A stretch of 64,000 nt of DNA. Source: Dryocosmus kuriphilus. Lineage: Eukaryota > Arthropoda > Insecta > Hymenoptera > Cynipidae. The stretch spans positions 154,061,594-154,125,593 of the forward strand of contig CM076195.1 in the NCBI GenBank assembly GCA_038277395.1, in the 5' to 3' direction. Position numbers and translations under genes: made by a program. A model generated the notes under the pieces. It did not search any database, was not told where the DNA came from, and worked only from the letters and a program-made list of their open reading frames with translations. Of the stretch, positions 43,590-54,478 are shown piece by piece. The stretch's first letter is position 1; each line of letters starts with the position of its first letter.

Positions 43590-43915
43590 TTTTTGTTTGG
43601 TGGAGCACGAGGTGGAAATCCTTTTGACGGACTGAGTTTGGGACTCACCCTAAACGGCCACTACCCACTAAAACCACCTCCTCCCCGGCGCTCAGAATAT
43701 AAGTCCATTGTACCTCTTTTCTCCATCACAGACCTCATAATGAATCTCAGAATGCAGCCCGCATCTAACGTTGAGATGTCTCCAGGTTCCATGAAATGAT
43801 CCCCGAGGACTTCTTTCTGAAGTCCTGCTAGTGCTGGACATTGGCGTAGAAAGTGTAGAGATATCTCGCCGTTTCTACTGCATTTTCTGCACTCTGTTAT
43901 GGGCCTAAGACCCAT
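43590..43915 (-). pseudogene. C-terminal end of a LINE (R1/Jockey/I-like) ORF2
   Basis: On the minus strand from 43915: MGLRPITECRKCSRNGEISL followed by HFLRQCPALAGLQKEVLG and LDAGCILRFI. This is the C-terminal cysteine/histidine motif (CxxC, H, C) of insect non-LTR ORF2 proteins. The rest of the protein would lie to the right, in or beyond the N gap, so the element cannot be followed. Confidence 0.75.
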
Positions 43916-43927
43916 CCTGCGCCCTGT

Positions 43928-44427
43928 NNNNNNNNNNNNNNNNNNNNNNNNNNNNNNNNNNNNNNNNNNNNNNNNNNNNNNNNNNNNNNNNNNNNNNNNN
44001 NNNNNNNNNNNNNNNNNNNNNNNNNNNNNNNNNNNNNNNNNNNNNNNNNNNNNNNNNNNNNNNNNNNNNNNNNNNNNNNNNNNNNNNNNNNNNNNNNNNN
44101 NNNNNNNNNNNNNNNNNNNNNNNNNNNNNNNNNNNNNNNNNNNNNNNNNNNNNNNNNNNNNNNNNNNNNNNNNNNNNNNNNNNNNNNNNNNNNNNNNNNN
44201 NNNNNNNNNNNNNNNNNNNNNNNNNNNNNNNNNNNNNNNNNNNNNNNNNNNNNNNNNNNNNNNNNNNNNNNNNNNNNNNNNNNNNNNNNNNNNNNNNNNN
44301 NNNNNNNNNNNNNNNNNNNNNNNNNNNNNNNNNNNNNNNNNNNNNNNNNNNNNNNNNNNNNNNNNNNNNNNNNNNNNNNNNNNNNNNNNNNNNNNNNNNN
44401 NNNNNNNNNNNNNNNNNNNNNNNNNNN
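43928..44427. other. Assembly gap of 500 N
   Basis: Exactly 500 undetermined bases, probably a gap of unknown true length, lying between a LINE 3' end and a satellite array. Confidence 0.99.
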
Positions 44428-46455
44428 AAGGAAAGATCTGTTAGAGACCCGGCCACTTAAGAGAAGATCTGTTAGAAGCCCAGCTACTTGAGGAAAGATC
44501 TGTTAGATACCCAGCCGCCTAAGGAAAGATATGTTATAGACCAGCCATCTAAGACAATATCTGTTGGACACCCAGCCACCTAAGGCAAGAACTGTTAGAG
44601 AACCAACCACCTAAGGCAATATCTGTTAGAGACGCAGCCACCTAAGGAAATATCTGTCAGAGACCAGCCACCCAAGACAATATATATTAGACACATAGCT
44701 ACTTAAAGAAGGATCCGTGAGAGAACCAGCCACTTAGCGCAAGATCTGTTGGGGACCCAGCCAACTAAGGCGAGACCTATTAGACACCCAACCACCTTAG
44801 GAAAGTTCTGTTAGAGACCCGCAAACCTGAGGCAAGATCTGTTAGGGACCCGGCCACTTAAGGGAAGATACGCTTGAGACCCAACCACTTAAGGGAAGAT
44901 CTGTTAGATACCCAGCCACTTAAGGGAACATCTGTTAGAGACTCAAACACTTAAGGGAAGTTCTGTTAGAGACCAACACACCTAAGGCAAGATCTGTTAG
45001 AGACCCAGCTACCTAAGGAAAGATATGTTAGAGACCCGGCCACTTAAGAGAAGATCTGTTAGAAGCCCAGCTACTTGAGGAAAGATCTGTTAGAGACCCA
45101 GCCGCCTAAGGAAAGATATGTTATAGACCAGCCATCTAAGACAATATCTGTTGGACACCCAGCCACCTAAGGCAAGAACTGTTAGAGAACCAACCACCTA
45201 AGGCAATATCTGTTAGAGTCGCAGCCACCTAAGGAAATATCTGTCAGAGACCAGCCACCCAAGACAATATATATTAGACACATAGCTACTTAAAGAAGGA
45301 TCCGTGAGAGAACCAGCTACTTAGCGCAAGATCTGTTGGGGACCCAGCCAACTAAGGCGAGACCTATTAGACACCCAACCACCTTAGGAAAGTTCTGTTA
45401 GAGACCCGCAAACCTGAGCCAAGATCTGTTAGGGACCCGGCCACTTAAGGGAAGATACGCTTGAGACCCAACCACTTAAGGGAAGATCTGTTAGATACCC
45501 AACCACTTAAGGGAAGTTCTGTTAGAGTCCGAGCCATATAAGGCAAGATCTGTTAGACTCCCAGCCACCCAAAGCAAGATTAATCGGAGATCCAAAAAGC
45601 TAAGGCAAGATCTGTTAGAGATCCACCCGCCTACAGTAAGATCCGCTAGATATCTAGCAATCAAAGGCAGTATTTATTAAACACCCATCCACTCAAGGGA
45701 AGTTCTGTCAGAGACCCAGACACCTAAGGCAATATATATTAGTGACCCATCACCTAAGGAAAGATCTGTTAGAGACCAGCCGCCTAAGAGAATATCTGTA
45801 AGACACCCAGCCACTTAAGGCAAGATCTGCTAGAGACCCGGAAACTTAAGGGAAGATATGTTAGAGAGCCAACCACTTAAGGGAAGATCTTTTAGATACC
45901 CAACCACTTAAGGGAAGTTCTGTTAGAGTCCGAGCCATCTAAGGCAAGATCTGTTAGACTCCCAGCCACCTAAAGCAAGAGTAATCGGAGATCCAAGAAA
46001 CTAAGACAAGATCTGTTAGAGACCCAGCCGCCTAGAGTAAGATTCGTTAGATAACTAGCAACCAAAGGCAGTATTTGCTAAACACCCATCCACTCAAGGG
46101 AAGTTCTGTCAGAGACCCAGACACCTAAGGAAAGATATGTTAGTGACCCATACACCTAAGGAAAGATCTGTTAGAGGCCAGCCAACTAAGGTAATATGTT
46201 TAAGACTCCCCGCTATTTTTAGGCAAAACGTGTTAGAGACCCAACCTCTTAAGGCAAGATCTGTTAGACACCAAGCCACTTAAGGAAATATCTTTTAGGG
46301 ACCCAGCTGCCTAAGGCAAGATCTGTTAGAGACCCGGCCACTTAAGGGAAGATCTGTTAGAGACCCATCCCCTTAAGGCAAGATTTATTAGGGACCCAAC
46401 CACCTAAGGAAAGATCTGTTACAAACCAGCCACCTAAGAAAATATCTGTTAGAAA
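44428..46455 (+). repeat. 31-bp satellite array with higher-order structure
   Basis: About 65 head-to-tail copies of a ~31-bp unit of the form AAGGCAAGATCTGTTAGAGA followed by CCCAGCCACCT, with heavy variation. A larger block repeats at an offset of about 590 bp (for example GTTAGAGACCCGGCCAC followed by the same variants at 44438 and 45027), that is about 19 units. The left end is cut by the N gap. Confidence 0.9.
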
Positions 46456-46744
46456 TGTCGGGTGCGTCAAGGTGAGTTTTAGGATCAATGTTAGGCAGAA
46501 TGTGTTTACGCATAATTTACAGAGTACGTTTAAAAGTAATAAAATTATTAAGTTAGGAAAAGATATACGTGAAAAGTATGTAACGGTCTAACTTTTCCTA
46601 CTTCTGCCTAACTAGCCTATCGGATGCTTCAGCCTAAGCCAGGGTCAGGTTTAAAGATAGATAGACATCCTTTCTCTGAGTGCCAGAGGTGTATCTCGAT
46701 TTATTTAACTCCAAATACATAATACATATATAACCGAATCTAAA
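46456..46744. other. Spacer between satellite and retroelement
   Basis: About 290 bp with an inverted pair of words (GTTAGGCAGAA near 46490 and TTCTGCCTAAC near 46601) and no coding content. Confidence 0.35.
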
Positions 46745-47225
46745 ATATGTGTGCGTGTGCGTGTGTGTGGTTGTGTGTGCGGATGTTGGTTGTGTGTGCG
46801 CGTGTACAATTGTTTGAGTGTGCGTGTGTCGGTGCCGGAGTTACAATGTGTGTGTGCGCGTGCGGATGTTGGTTATGTGCGCGTGTGTACAGTGGTTCGA
46901 GGGTGTATGTGTCGGTGTCGGAATTAAAATGTATGTGTGTGGGCGAATACGTGTGCGGGCATCGGTCGTGTGTGTGTGTGTGTGCGTGTGTGTGTACGTA
47001 TGCGGATGTTAGTTGTGTGCGCGTGTGTACCATTGTTCGAGTGTGCGGGTGTTGGTGTCGGAATTACAATGTATGTGTGTGGGCGAATACGTGTGCGGGC
47101 GTCGGTCGCGCGCGTGTGTGTGTGTGTACGATTGTTCGTATGTGCGTGTGTCGGTGTCGGAATTACAGTGAGTGCGTTTACGCGGATACGTGTGCGGGCA
47201 TCGGTCTTCGCGTGTGTGTGCGCAA
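46745..47225 (+). repeat. TG-rich tandem repeat, about 140-bp period
   Basis: Three to four imperfect copies of a unit with GTGTGTGGGCGAATACGTGT, GCGGGCATCGGTCG and a TCGGTGTCGGAATTACAATG block, embedded in (TG)n-type sequence. One frame is open for about 200 codons but gives only low-complexity VCVCV-type sequence, so it is not called as a gene. It adjoins the left long terminal repeat of the gypsy element and part of it recurs at the right terminal repeat. Confidence 0.75.
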
Positions 47226-48100
47226 TCGCTCGTGTGGGTCCGCCCTGGCGTCAGGCACCACGTTGGTGGGTGCGGGATGCGGTGCCCCTGGCACGTCCCG
47301 GTCAGCGTGGGCCCTGTCAATACATTTCGGGTATGACACGGGTTTCGGTTTTTAACGGGTCCCCGGAGGAGTGTCGGTCTCGAGATGAGGAAGCCTCTCG
47401 GCCTCCCCAAGGTCGGTTTCAATAAGGCGGGAGAGGAGGACGGACGTCTTTTCCCTCATTGGCGGTCGCGGGATGTCGAAGTTTCGGCGGTATTTCTCCA
47501 GAGGTTTCCCAAGCCCTTGTCATTGGCGGCCCACGGCGCGTGCGGGGGGGAGCTACTCCACCAAGCTCAACATGACTAGCGGGGAGATGTTGTGGTCCGG
47601 GATGTCGTCCAGTACTCGTAGGGTTCGGTCGGTCGGTCAGGTCGTTTGGTCAGGTCGGTCCTCCGTGACGTAAGGGAACCATGGGAGTGCCCATCAATTC
47701 CCTAACGCACTAGGTTCGCGTGGCCATGGGAGTGCCCATCAACCACGAGAACCGTACACGTCGGCCGGTCGTTCGGTCAGGTCGGTCCTAGGGAATAGCA
47801 AGTGTGTGGAGGCCCACTCCTTGAGATTCCCACGTCCCTCTGCCTTCCGTAGGGGGCAGACACCCATCGGTAGGAAGAGGGTTTGAGTTTCACCGGGTGA
47901 GAGCTCCCCGAGGTACTCGGAGAGTCGCACCCGACTCGACTGCCGATTTTCGTCGTGCGTCTCGTATTTAGCGACACGGTGCCTCGTTGCGGTCGGTCAG
48001 TGGGGATGAGCTTGGTGGAAGAGCAAGTCATACGCTCGTAAGTCCGCCTTGCGAGCGGCAACCCAATGAGCGTATGTGCGAGCGAACGTGCTCGTCGCAC
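47226..48100 (-). repeat. Gypsy long terminal repeat, left copy (3' LTR)
   Basis: Shares about 860 bp with 51816-53078. It holds one copy of the 131-bp unit containing CCATGGGAGTGCCCATCAA twice. Its inner end runs into poly-C tracts at 48102-48135. CGGT-rich words (GGTCGGTCGGTCAGGTCG) are frequent. Confidence 0.75.
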
Positions 48101-48139
48101 CCCCCCCCCCCCTAACCCCCCCCCCCCCCCCCCCACTCG

Positions 48140-48802
48140 GAGAGCGAAATTTACAGGTGATCGGCGAGAGAAACATAAATACAGTGTATGTAAACAAAGA
48201 ATGCGGTACAATAGCTGGAGTGTGTCGGTGATAAGGTAGTGAGGCACAGGATAGTATTGTGAGGATATTTCTTGGGCGTGTGGGCGATAACTTGAAAATT
48301 TTGATCTACTCACTGCGCTGATAAACGAGAGTAAGGAGCCGTTTGGTGCGAAGCGCATTTTGTAGACGCGTTCTTCGTCCAGCAGCCTACGGCGAAGCGT
48401 TACCCGAGGTACTCTGATGAACTCTTGCCCCGAGAGGAGCACACAGATGTGGGAATCGGTGACCCTTGTTTCCGGGCACCCCTCCAGAGGGTTGAACGTC
48501 GTTTGTGTTGGCTTTTCTTCAGTTTCGGGTTCGGCTGCCTTGGATGTTGGCGCTTCCTCTGGTTGTGGTGCCTGCCATGGTCTTATTTTTTTTACAGCCT
48601 CCCTTTTCCTTTGCTGGGTGCAAAACACTTCCTGTCCTGGTTTCCCTGTTGGCACTCTTGTTCTGCTATATTTGCGCAGCAAAACCCCTGATTCCACCTT
48701 CGTGATAGTCGGACCCTCCTTATACGTAGGGCCGACTTCCCGGAACCTCCTGAAGTTTTCTGCCCCCAGCTCCGCTCCCAGCATACAGATCTCGTCTTCC
48801 AT
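48140..48802 (-). CDS. Extra open frame between integrase and 3' LTR
   Basis: From 48802 the minus strand is open for about 340 codons, of which about the first 220 precede the LTR. It starts MEDEICMLGAELGAENFRRF and has a basic/proline part and RVTLRRRLLDEERVYKMRFA. No hydrophobic segment typical of an envelope protein is seen, so it is not an obvious env. It could be a displaced or novel accessory ORF. It starts about 60 bp after the integrase stop. Confidence 0.45.
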
Positions 48803-48860
48803 GTTGCTTGGTGTCAGCTTCGCTACTGTGGTATCGGTGTGGAGCGTTCGCTGCTCTCGG

Positions 48861-49784
48861 CTAGCATGGCAGTGGGGAGTTGTGTGGTGTGGAGTCGGTC
48901 GGTGGGGAGTCGGTCGGTGGGGGTTCCTGCCTGAATGGTACTAAGTCCTTTACGTGTACGTGTTGACTCATGATTCCTCTCTCGTTTTTCAAGTTGAATA
49001 TCGTGCTTGAAATTTTCTTAGTCACGGTGAAAAGACCTTCGAATTTTTGTGCGAGTTTCGCGTTAAATGCTGCGGCTTTATTTGATAGAAAATGCGTCTT
49101 TTTCAGCACCTTGTCTCCTATTTGGGGAGACCAATCTCTGCGTCTTAGGTTGTAGTGATTCTGTTGTTTTTGAAAACTTCGAGCTATTTGGTTCCGGGTG
49201 AGTTCTAGAGCAGCCTGTAATCTGGAGAGGCGATTTTGTTGTTTTTCTGTGGCGGGGAGTGCGGTCTCGTCCGCCAGGCTGCCTGATGTACGCAATTCTC
49301 TTCCGTAATTCAGGTAGGCCGGTGAGAATCCTGTAGAAACGCTTGTTGCGGTGTTGTATGCAAACTGTAGCTCTGGTAGTTGGTGATCCCAAGTCTTCTG
49401 TGACTTTTTGATGTTTTGTGCGATCATAGTTTTTATGACTCTATTTGCGCGTTCTACCGGATTACATTGGGGAGAATACGGTGGTGTTAGTCGGTGTGTA
49501 ATGTTCATCTTTTTTAGGAGTGTTTGTACTTCCTTCCCAATGAATTGTCGGCCGTTGTCTGAAATGATTGTTGCGGGACACCCGTGTCGGAGACAGATCT
49601 TGTCCTTGATGCTAGTGGCGATTGCTAGGCTTGATGTCTTTCTTAGTGGGTGGATCTCCACCCACTTGGTGAAACGGTCCTGCATGACTAGTAGCCATGT
49701 GTTTCCTGTAGACAATCGAGGTAATGGACCCACAAGGTCAACGCTGACCATCTCCCATGGTCCTTCTACATTGGTCGCGTGCAT
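48861..49784 (-). pseudogene. Ty3/gypsy integrase
   Basis: An open frame of 307 codons with the full DDE core: VSVDLVGPLPRLSTGNTWLL (first Asp), IISDNGRQFIGKE (second Asp) and YSPQCNPVERANR (Glu). It is followed by the NYGRELRTSGSLADE block and a C-terminal region with IGDKVLKKTHFLSNKA, the GPY/F-like module. It ends in a PTDSPPTDS low-complexity tail. The upstream H2C2 zinc finger is in the frame at 49789-50061 and separated by a frameshift. This domain itself looks intact, but the polyprotein is broken. Confidence 0.8.
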
Positions 49785-50136
49785 TTTTCTAGCGGGGGCC
49801 TGTTGTGCTGCTTTGAATTTTTGTCAGCTTTCGCAGTTTCTCACATGCTGAGCTCCCATTCGGAGCATCCCTTGCCAGTAATGATGCCTGGCGAGGAGAG
49901 CCAAGGTTTTGGCTACTCCTAGATGTCCTGCTGTTGGGTCGTCGTGGACTTCTCTTAACACTCGCTGTTGGTCGGAACGGGCACGCAAACCTTCCATTGT
50001 TCCCCCTGGATGTAGTCATTGAAATCCAAGGTGTGCAAGATGTGTCGGTATAATCGGTCATTTCGGATGCAGTAGTCCGGATTTTCGGAAGAGTTGTCGA
50101 GGACGGCCTTTGCCTATATCGTTTGTGGTACCCGTC

Positions 50137-51698
50137 CTAGTCCTCTTTCTTGTGGGTGGTGCACGCCTCGCGAGGTTGTCTAGAGAGTGGGTCGGCGATT
50201 ACGTTGTCGGCTCCGCGGCGATACTTTATTTCGAAATCCCATTGACTCAGTTCCATGGCCCATCTCGCCAGACGTCCTGAGGGATTGTCTATTTTGTGTA
50301 ACCATTTCAAGGAGATGTGATCGGTTAGGACGGTGAAATGGCAACCCTCAAGGTAGTCTCTCATTTTCCATATGCTCCATTTGACGGCCAGGCATTCCAG
50401 TTCGGTGGTTGAATAATTGCTCTCCGTTTTATTGATTGCGCGGCTGGCATAGGCGATTACTCGTTCCGTATCTCCGTGTGTTTGCGTGAGGACGGCTCCG
50501 ATTCCCTCTTGGCTGGCGTCAGTTTGTAGGACAAATTCCTTGGTCTAATCGGGGCGGGCAAGTATGGGCGCTGAAGTGAGCCTCCTTTTAAGGTCGTCGA
50601 ACGCCTGTTGGTGTTCTTCGGTCCATGACTATTTTGCTTTCTTCTTGAGAAGTCGGTGAAGTGGGGCTGCAACTTTTGCTACGTCTTTTATGAAATGTCG
50701 GTACCACGAAATCATTCCGAGGAATCTGCGGGCTTCCTTGATGTTGTTCGGTGGTATAAGGCTTTCTATAGCTCCAACTTTGTCGCGGTCCGTGAGGAGT
50801 CCTCTCTTGTTGATGACGTGGCCCAGGTATTTTAACTCATATCTGAAGAAATGGCACTTTTCCGTGTTTGGTCTCCACTTGGTCTCGTGAATTCTGTTGA
50901 AATCGGTTTTGAGGACTTTAATGTGGTCCTCAAGTGTCTGGGTGCAGACGATTATGTCGCCCAGATACGCGAAGGCTTTGGGAGCCATATCAGGTGTTAT
51001 GATGCGGTCTAGGAGTCTTTGGAATGTAGATGGGGCGGTGTGTAGGCCTAAAGGCATTACGTTGAATTCGTAGAGGCCTCTTCCTGGTACCGTATAGGCG
51101 GTAAGTGGTTTGCTGTCTTCGGTGAGTGGGATGTTCCAGTAACCGTTTTTGAGATCGATGGAGGATAAATATTTGGCCCCTCGGAGTTTGTCCAGGATGG
51201 CGTTTATTTGAGGTATGGGGTAAGCATCTCTTTTGCTTACCTGGTTACCTGGTTCCGTCGAGTGATGAGAATGGGTGAACTCCAGGGGCTGTTTGATTGT
51301 TTGATGATGCCTTCATTTAACATTTCGTCGATATTTTTGTCTATTATGGCTTGGATGGCTGGATTTCTGGGTCGGTATCGTTGTTTTAGAGGCGTGGGAA
51401 CCTCTAGGCGAATCTGGTGTTTATTGAGCGGTGTGACTCCTTTTATAGTGGTTATTCTTTGAAGTTGTTCATTGAGGAAAATCTCGGCGGTCGTTCTTTC
51501 CCTTGGGTTGAGTTCTGTCAGTGGAATGGGTCCGTCGGAGCAGTAGACTTCCCTTGGTCGGCGATATTTCGGTGGGAAAACTTGGATTCCATTAATTCGT
51601 ACGTCTAGTCCCAAGGGGGTGAGTAGATCTATTCCTAGTAAGACTTCGTGGCTGAGGTTCGGTAGGATTGATACCTCGGCGTTTAGGGTATTTCCCAT
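50137..51698 (-). pseudogene. Ty3/gypsy protease end, reverse transcriptase and RNase H
   Basis: Protease C-terminus: LSHEVLLGIDLLTPLGLDV (51640 downward). RT follows (NIDEMLNEGIIKQSNSPWSS), then after a frameshift MPLGLHTAPSTFQRLLDRII and AYLGDIIVCTQT, where the normal active site is AYLDDI: one catalytic Asp is replaced by Gly. RT ends with YLGHVINKRGL and a FLGMISWYRHF block at 50750-50850. RNase H at 50137-50364 ends VIADPLSRQP. Frame changes at several points make it non-functional. Confidence 0.8.
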
Positions 51699-51749
51699 GG
51701 CTTTTAGGTTTCCGGAGAGGCAGTCTCCAAGAGGTGCTTCGGAGCCATC

Positions 51750-53078
51750 TGCGGTGTGTGCGTGTGCGCGGATACGTGTGCGGGCATCGTTCTTCGCGTG
51801 TGTGTGCGCAATCGCTCGTGTGGGTCCGCCCTGTCGTCAGACACCACGTTGGTTAATGCGGGATGTGGTGCCCCTGGAACGTCCCGGTCAGCGTGGGCCC
51901 TGTAAATCCATCTCGGGTATGACGCGGGTTTCGGTTTTTAACGGGTCCCCGGAGGAGTGTCGGTCTCGAGGTGAGGAAGACGCTCGGCCTCCCCAAGGTC
52001 GGTTTCGGTAAGGCGGGAGAGGAGGACGAACGTCTTTTCCCTCATTGGCGGTCGCGGGATGTCGACGTTTCGGCGTTATTTCTCCGGAGGTTTCCCAAGC
52101 CCTTGTCATTGGCGGCCCACGGCGCGTCCGGGCGGGAGGTACTCCACCACGCTCAACATGACTAGCGGGGAGATGTTGTGTTCCGGGATGTCGTCCAGTA
52201 CTCGTGGGGTTCGGTCGGTCGGTCAGGTCGTTTGGTCAGGTCGGTCCTCAGTGACGTAAGGCAACCATGGGAGTGCCCATCAATTCCCCAACGCACTAGG
52301 TTCGCGTGGCCATGGGAGTGCCCATCAACCACGAGAACCGTACACGTCTGCCGGTCGGTCGGTTAGTCAGCTCGGTCCTCGGTGACGTAAGGGAACCATG
52401 GGAGTACCCATCAATTCCCCAACGCACTAGGTTCGCGTGGCCATGGGAGTGCCCATCAACCACGAGAACCGTACACGTCGGCCGGTCGGTCGGTTAGTCA
52501 GGTCGGTCTTCGGTTATGTAAGGGAACCATGGGAGTGCCCATCAATTCCTAAACGCACTAGGTTCGCGTGGCTATGGGAATGCCCATCAACCACGAGAAC
52601 CGTACACGTCGGCCGGTCGTTCGGTTAGTCAGGTCGGTCCTCGGTGACGTAAGGGAACCATGGGAGTGCTCATCAATTCCCCAACGCACTAGGTTCGCGT
52701 GGCCATGGGAGTGCCCATCAACCACGAGAACCGTACACGTCGGCCGGTCGTTCGGTCAGGTCGGTCCTGGGGAATAGCAAGTGTGGGGAGGCCCACTCCT
52801 TGAGATTCCCACGTCCCTCTGCCTTCCGTAGGGGGCAGACACCCATCGGTAGGAAGAGGGTTTGAGTTTTACCGGGTGAGAGCTCCCCGAGGTACTCGGA
52901 GAGTCGCACCCGGCTCGACTGCCGTTTTTCGTCGTGCGTCTTGTATTTAGCGACACGGTGCTTGGCTGCGGTCGGTCAGTGGGGATGAACATGGTGGGAG
53001 AGCCAATTATGCGCTCGTAAGTCCGCCTTGCGAGCGGCAACCCAATGAGCGTATGTGCGAGCGAACGTGTTTGTCACA
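51750..53078 (-). repeat. Gypsy long terminal repeat, right copy (5' LTR) with 131-bp expansion
   Basis: Matches the left LTR, but carries four copies (starts near 52262, 52394, 52526, 52658) of the 131-bp unit that occurs once on the left. Its inner end, GCACACACCGCA in element orientation, abuts pol. Confidence 0.8.
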
Positions 53079-53269
53079 AGCGTAATAAAGAATATTTAGT
53101 TTATAAAATTAAATTAAAAAATTGCAATTGTGTATACGTTAAGGTTTGTAGAAGTTGCGCAATATTATCTAGTGTTATTTTTCAGGAATTTATAACATGT
53201 TCAATAATTTGAAAAATTCGCTACGTTTGATCATAGATAGTCGAGCTTTTTATCTTTGTCCACGGTTAC
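53079..53269. other. AT-rich, no gene seen
   Basis: Short AT-rich flank of the gypsy element with no coding signal. It ends where the segment duplicated at 61719 begins. Confidence 0.35.
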
Positions 53270-53580
53270 GCCAACGAAAGATCTTTTGGTCTAATTAATG
53301 TGGATTTGTGAAAGTCCTTGCTAAGGCTTTAGTGAAAATATTTTACATATTAATTAGTGAGAGCACGCGCATTTTAAGGTTACTAAAGCAAGGTAAAAGA
53401 GATTAAGTTGGAAACACGTCATTCTGATTTCTCCATTATGAAGCAATATGTGTAGATACGAGTTGTTGGCCATGTGGCTTATTTGCAAGGTTCAAACTAA
53501 TTCCGCATAATATTTTCAGTAAATTTAAAAATGTTAGGCAATCGATTTCTTATGCAGATCTTCTTTATTTTTCACGTTAA
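53270..53580 (+). repeat. Segment duplicated at 61719-61990
   Basis: Shared blocks: AAATCTTTTGGTCTAATTAATGT (split by one change), GATTAAGTTGGAAACACGT and CCATTATGAAGCAAT, then (T/C)GT(G/A)GCTTAT. It ends with an ATG (53532) that opens 19 codons, MLGNRFLMQIFFIFHVNYI. These are hydrophobic and like a signal peptide, but a stop follows. May be a duplicated promoter and first exon. Confidence 0.5.
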
Positions 53581-54478
53581 CTATATTTGAGCATATGTCT
53601 AGAAATTTTCACTTGAAAAATAATATTTAATTATAAAATAAATGAAATTAGCTAATTATATATTCTTATCCTAAGAGATAAACTTGTAAATTAATATTAT
53701 AAATTAAGAATAATATTACAAATGTTTCAAATATAATTGAAATTTATTTGGATGATGGAAAAATGCCGAAAAATAAAATTATCGAAGAGGAAAATTTCGG
53801 AATTCGAAAATTTTCAAAATTAATTGGATTAAAGTGTAATATTAATATTAAGTTTTAACTCAATTAAATTTGAAAAGGTTATCTTTTATAAATAGTTTAT
53901 CTTACTATTGTATCAAAATTAGTTAAAAATATTTATAGAAATTAAAATTTTCGAAATTTGACTTAAAATTTAATATTATATTTAATATTTTTAAATGATT
54001 AAAAATTAAGGCTTTAAGAATGATATGTTACTCATATCTAAAATAATAATATTTTTAAATAATAGTAATTAAATAGTAAAATGCTAACGAAAATTGATTT
54101 ACATGTTCTTTAAAAAACGAAATTAAAGGTTGATAAAAGATAATAGACCAACTTTTCGATAAAATTTGGACAATGAATTTGAAAAAGGTTTTATCAAAAT
54201 TCGAAAAAGTAAAAACAAAAAAAGAAGAGGTAAAACGTTATCAGCCAACCAAATCAGTCAAGTCTCATCGATTTACACATAACATCGTGATGATCTCACG
54301 GAACCGGCTGAGTGATAATAATTTCTTTTTTACTCTTTTTTGTTTTATTTTTTTTATTTTCGTATCGTATTTTATTTTACTTTACCTTACTTCGTTTTTA
54401 TTTTATTTTATTTTTATTTTAATGTGCTTTTCTTGCTTTAATGAAGGATTTGCATGATCACCGAAACGCTTGCGTGTA
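53581..54478. other. AT-rich region without a recognised gene
   Basis: Very AT-rich, no motif recognised. A T-rich stretch near 54320-54420 gives an open but low-complexity frame (54173-54457). Not called. Confidence 0.4.

Larger units (their letters stand above)
46745..53078 (-). mobile_element. Ty3/gypsy retrotransposon, gag deleted
   Basis: Minus-strand pol flanked by direct repeats: the segment starting TCGCTCGTGTGGGTCCGCC occurs at 47226 and again at about 51816. In element orientation the terminal repeat begins TGTGACAAACACGTTCGC (right end 53078) and in the left copy it runs to about 48100. The right terminal repeat is fused directly to the middle of the protease at about 51750, so PBS, gag and the protease start are missing. 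Confidence 0.75.

Noticed and set aside
43899..44456. Open frames crossing the N gap
   Set aside because: They consist of undetermined bases and carry no information.
44428..46455. 31-bp repeats considered as a CRISPR array
   Set aside because: Units are contiguous without unique spacers and vary throughout; this is a satellite in a eukaryotic genome.
46747..47425. Long open frame of Val/Cys/Arg-rich sequence (202 and 162 codons)
   Set aside because: It is translated (TG)n repeat; open in several frames at once and low in complexity.
48140..48802. Envelope gene in the gypsy element
   Set aside because: The frame is in the right place, but has no signal peptide, cleavage site or transmembrane segment.
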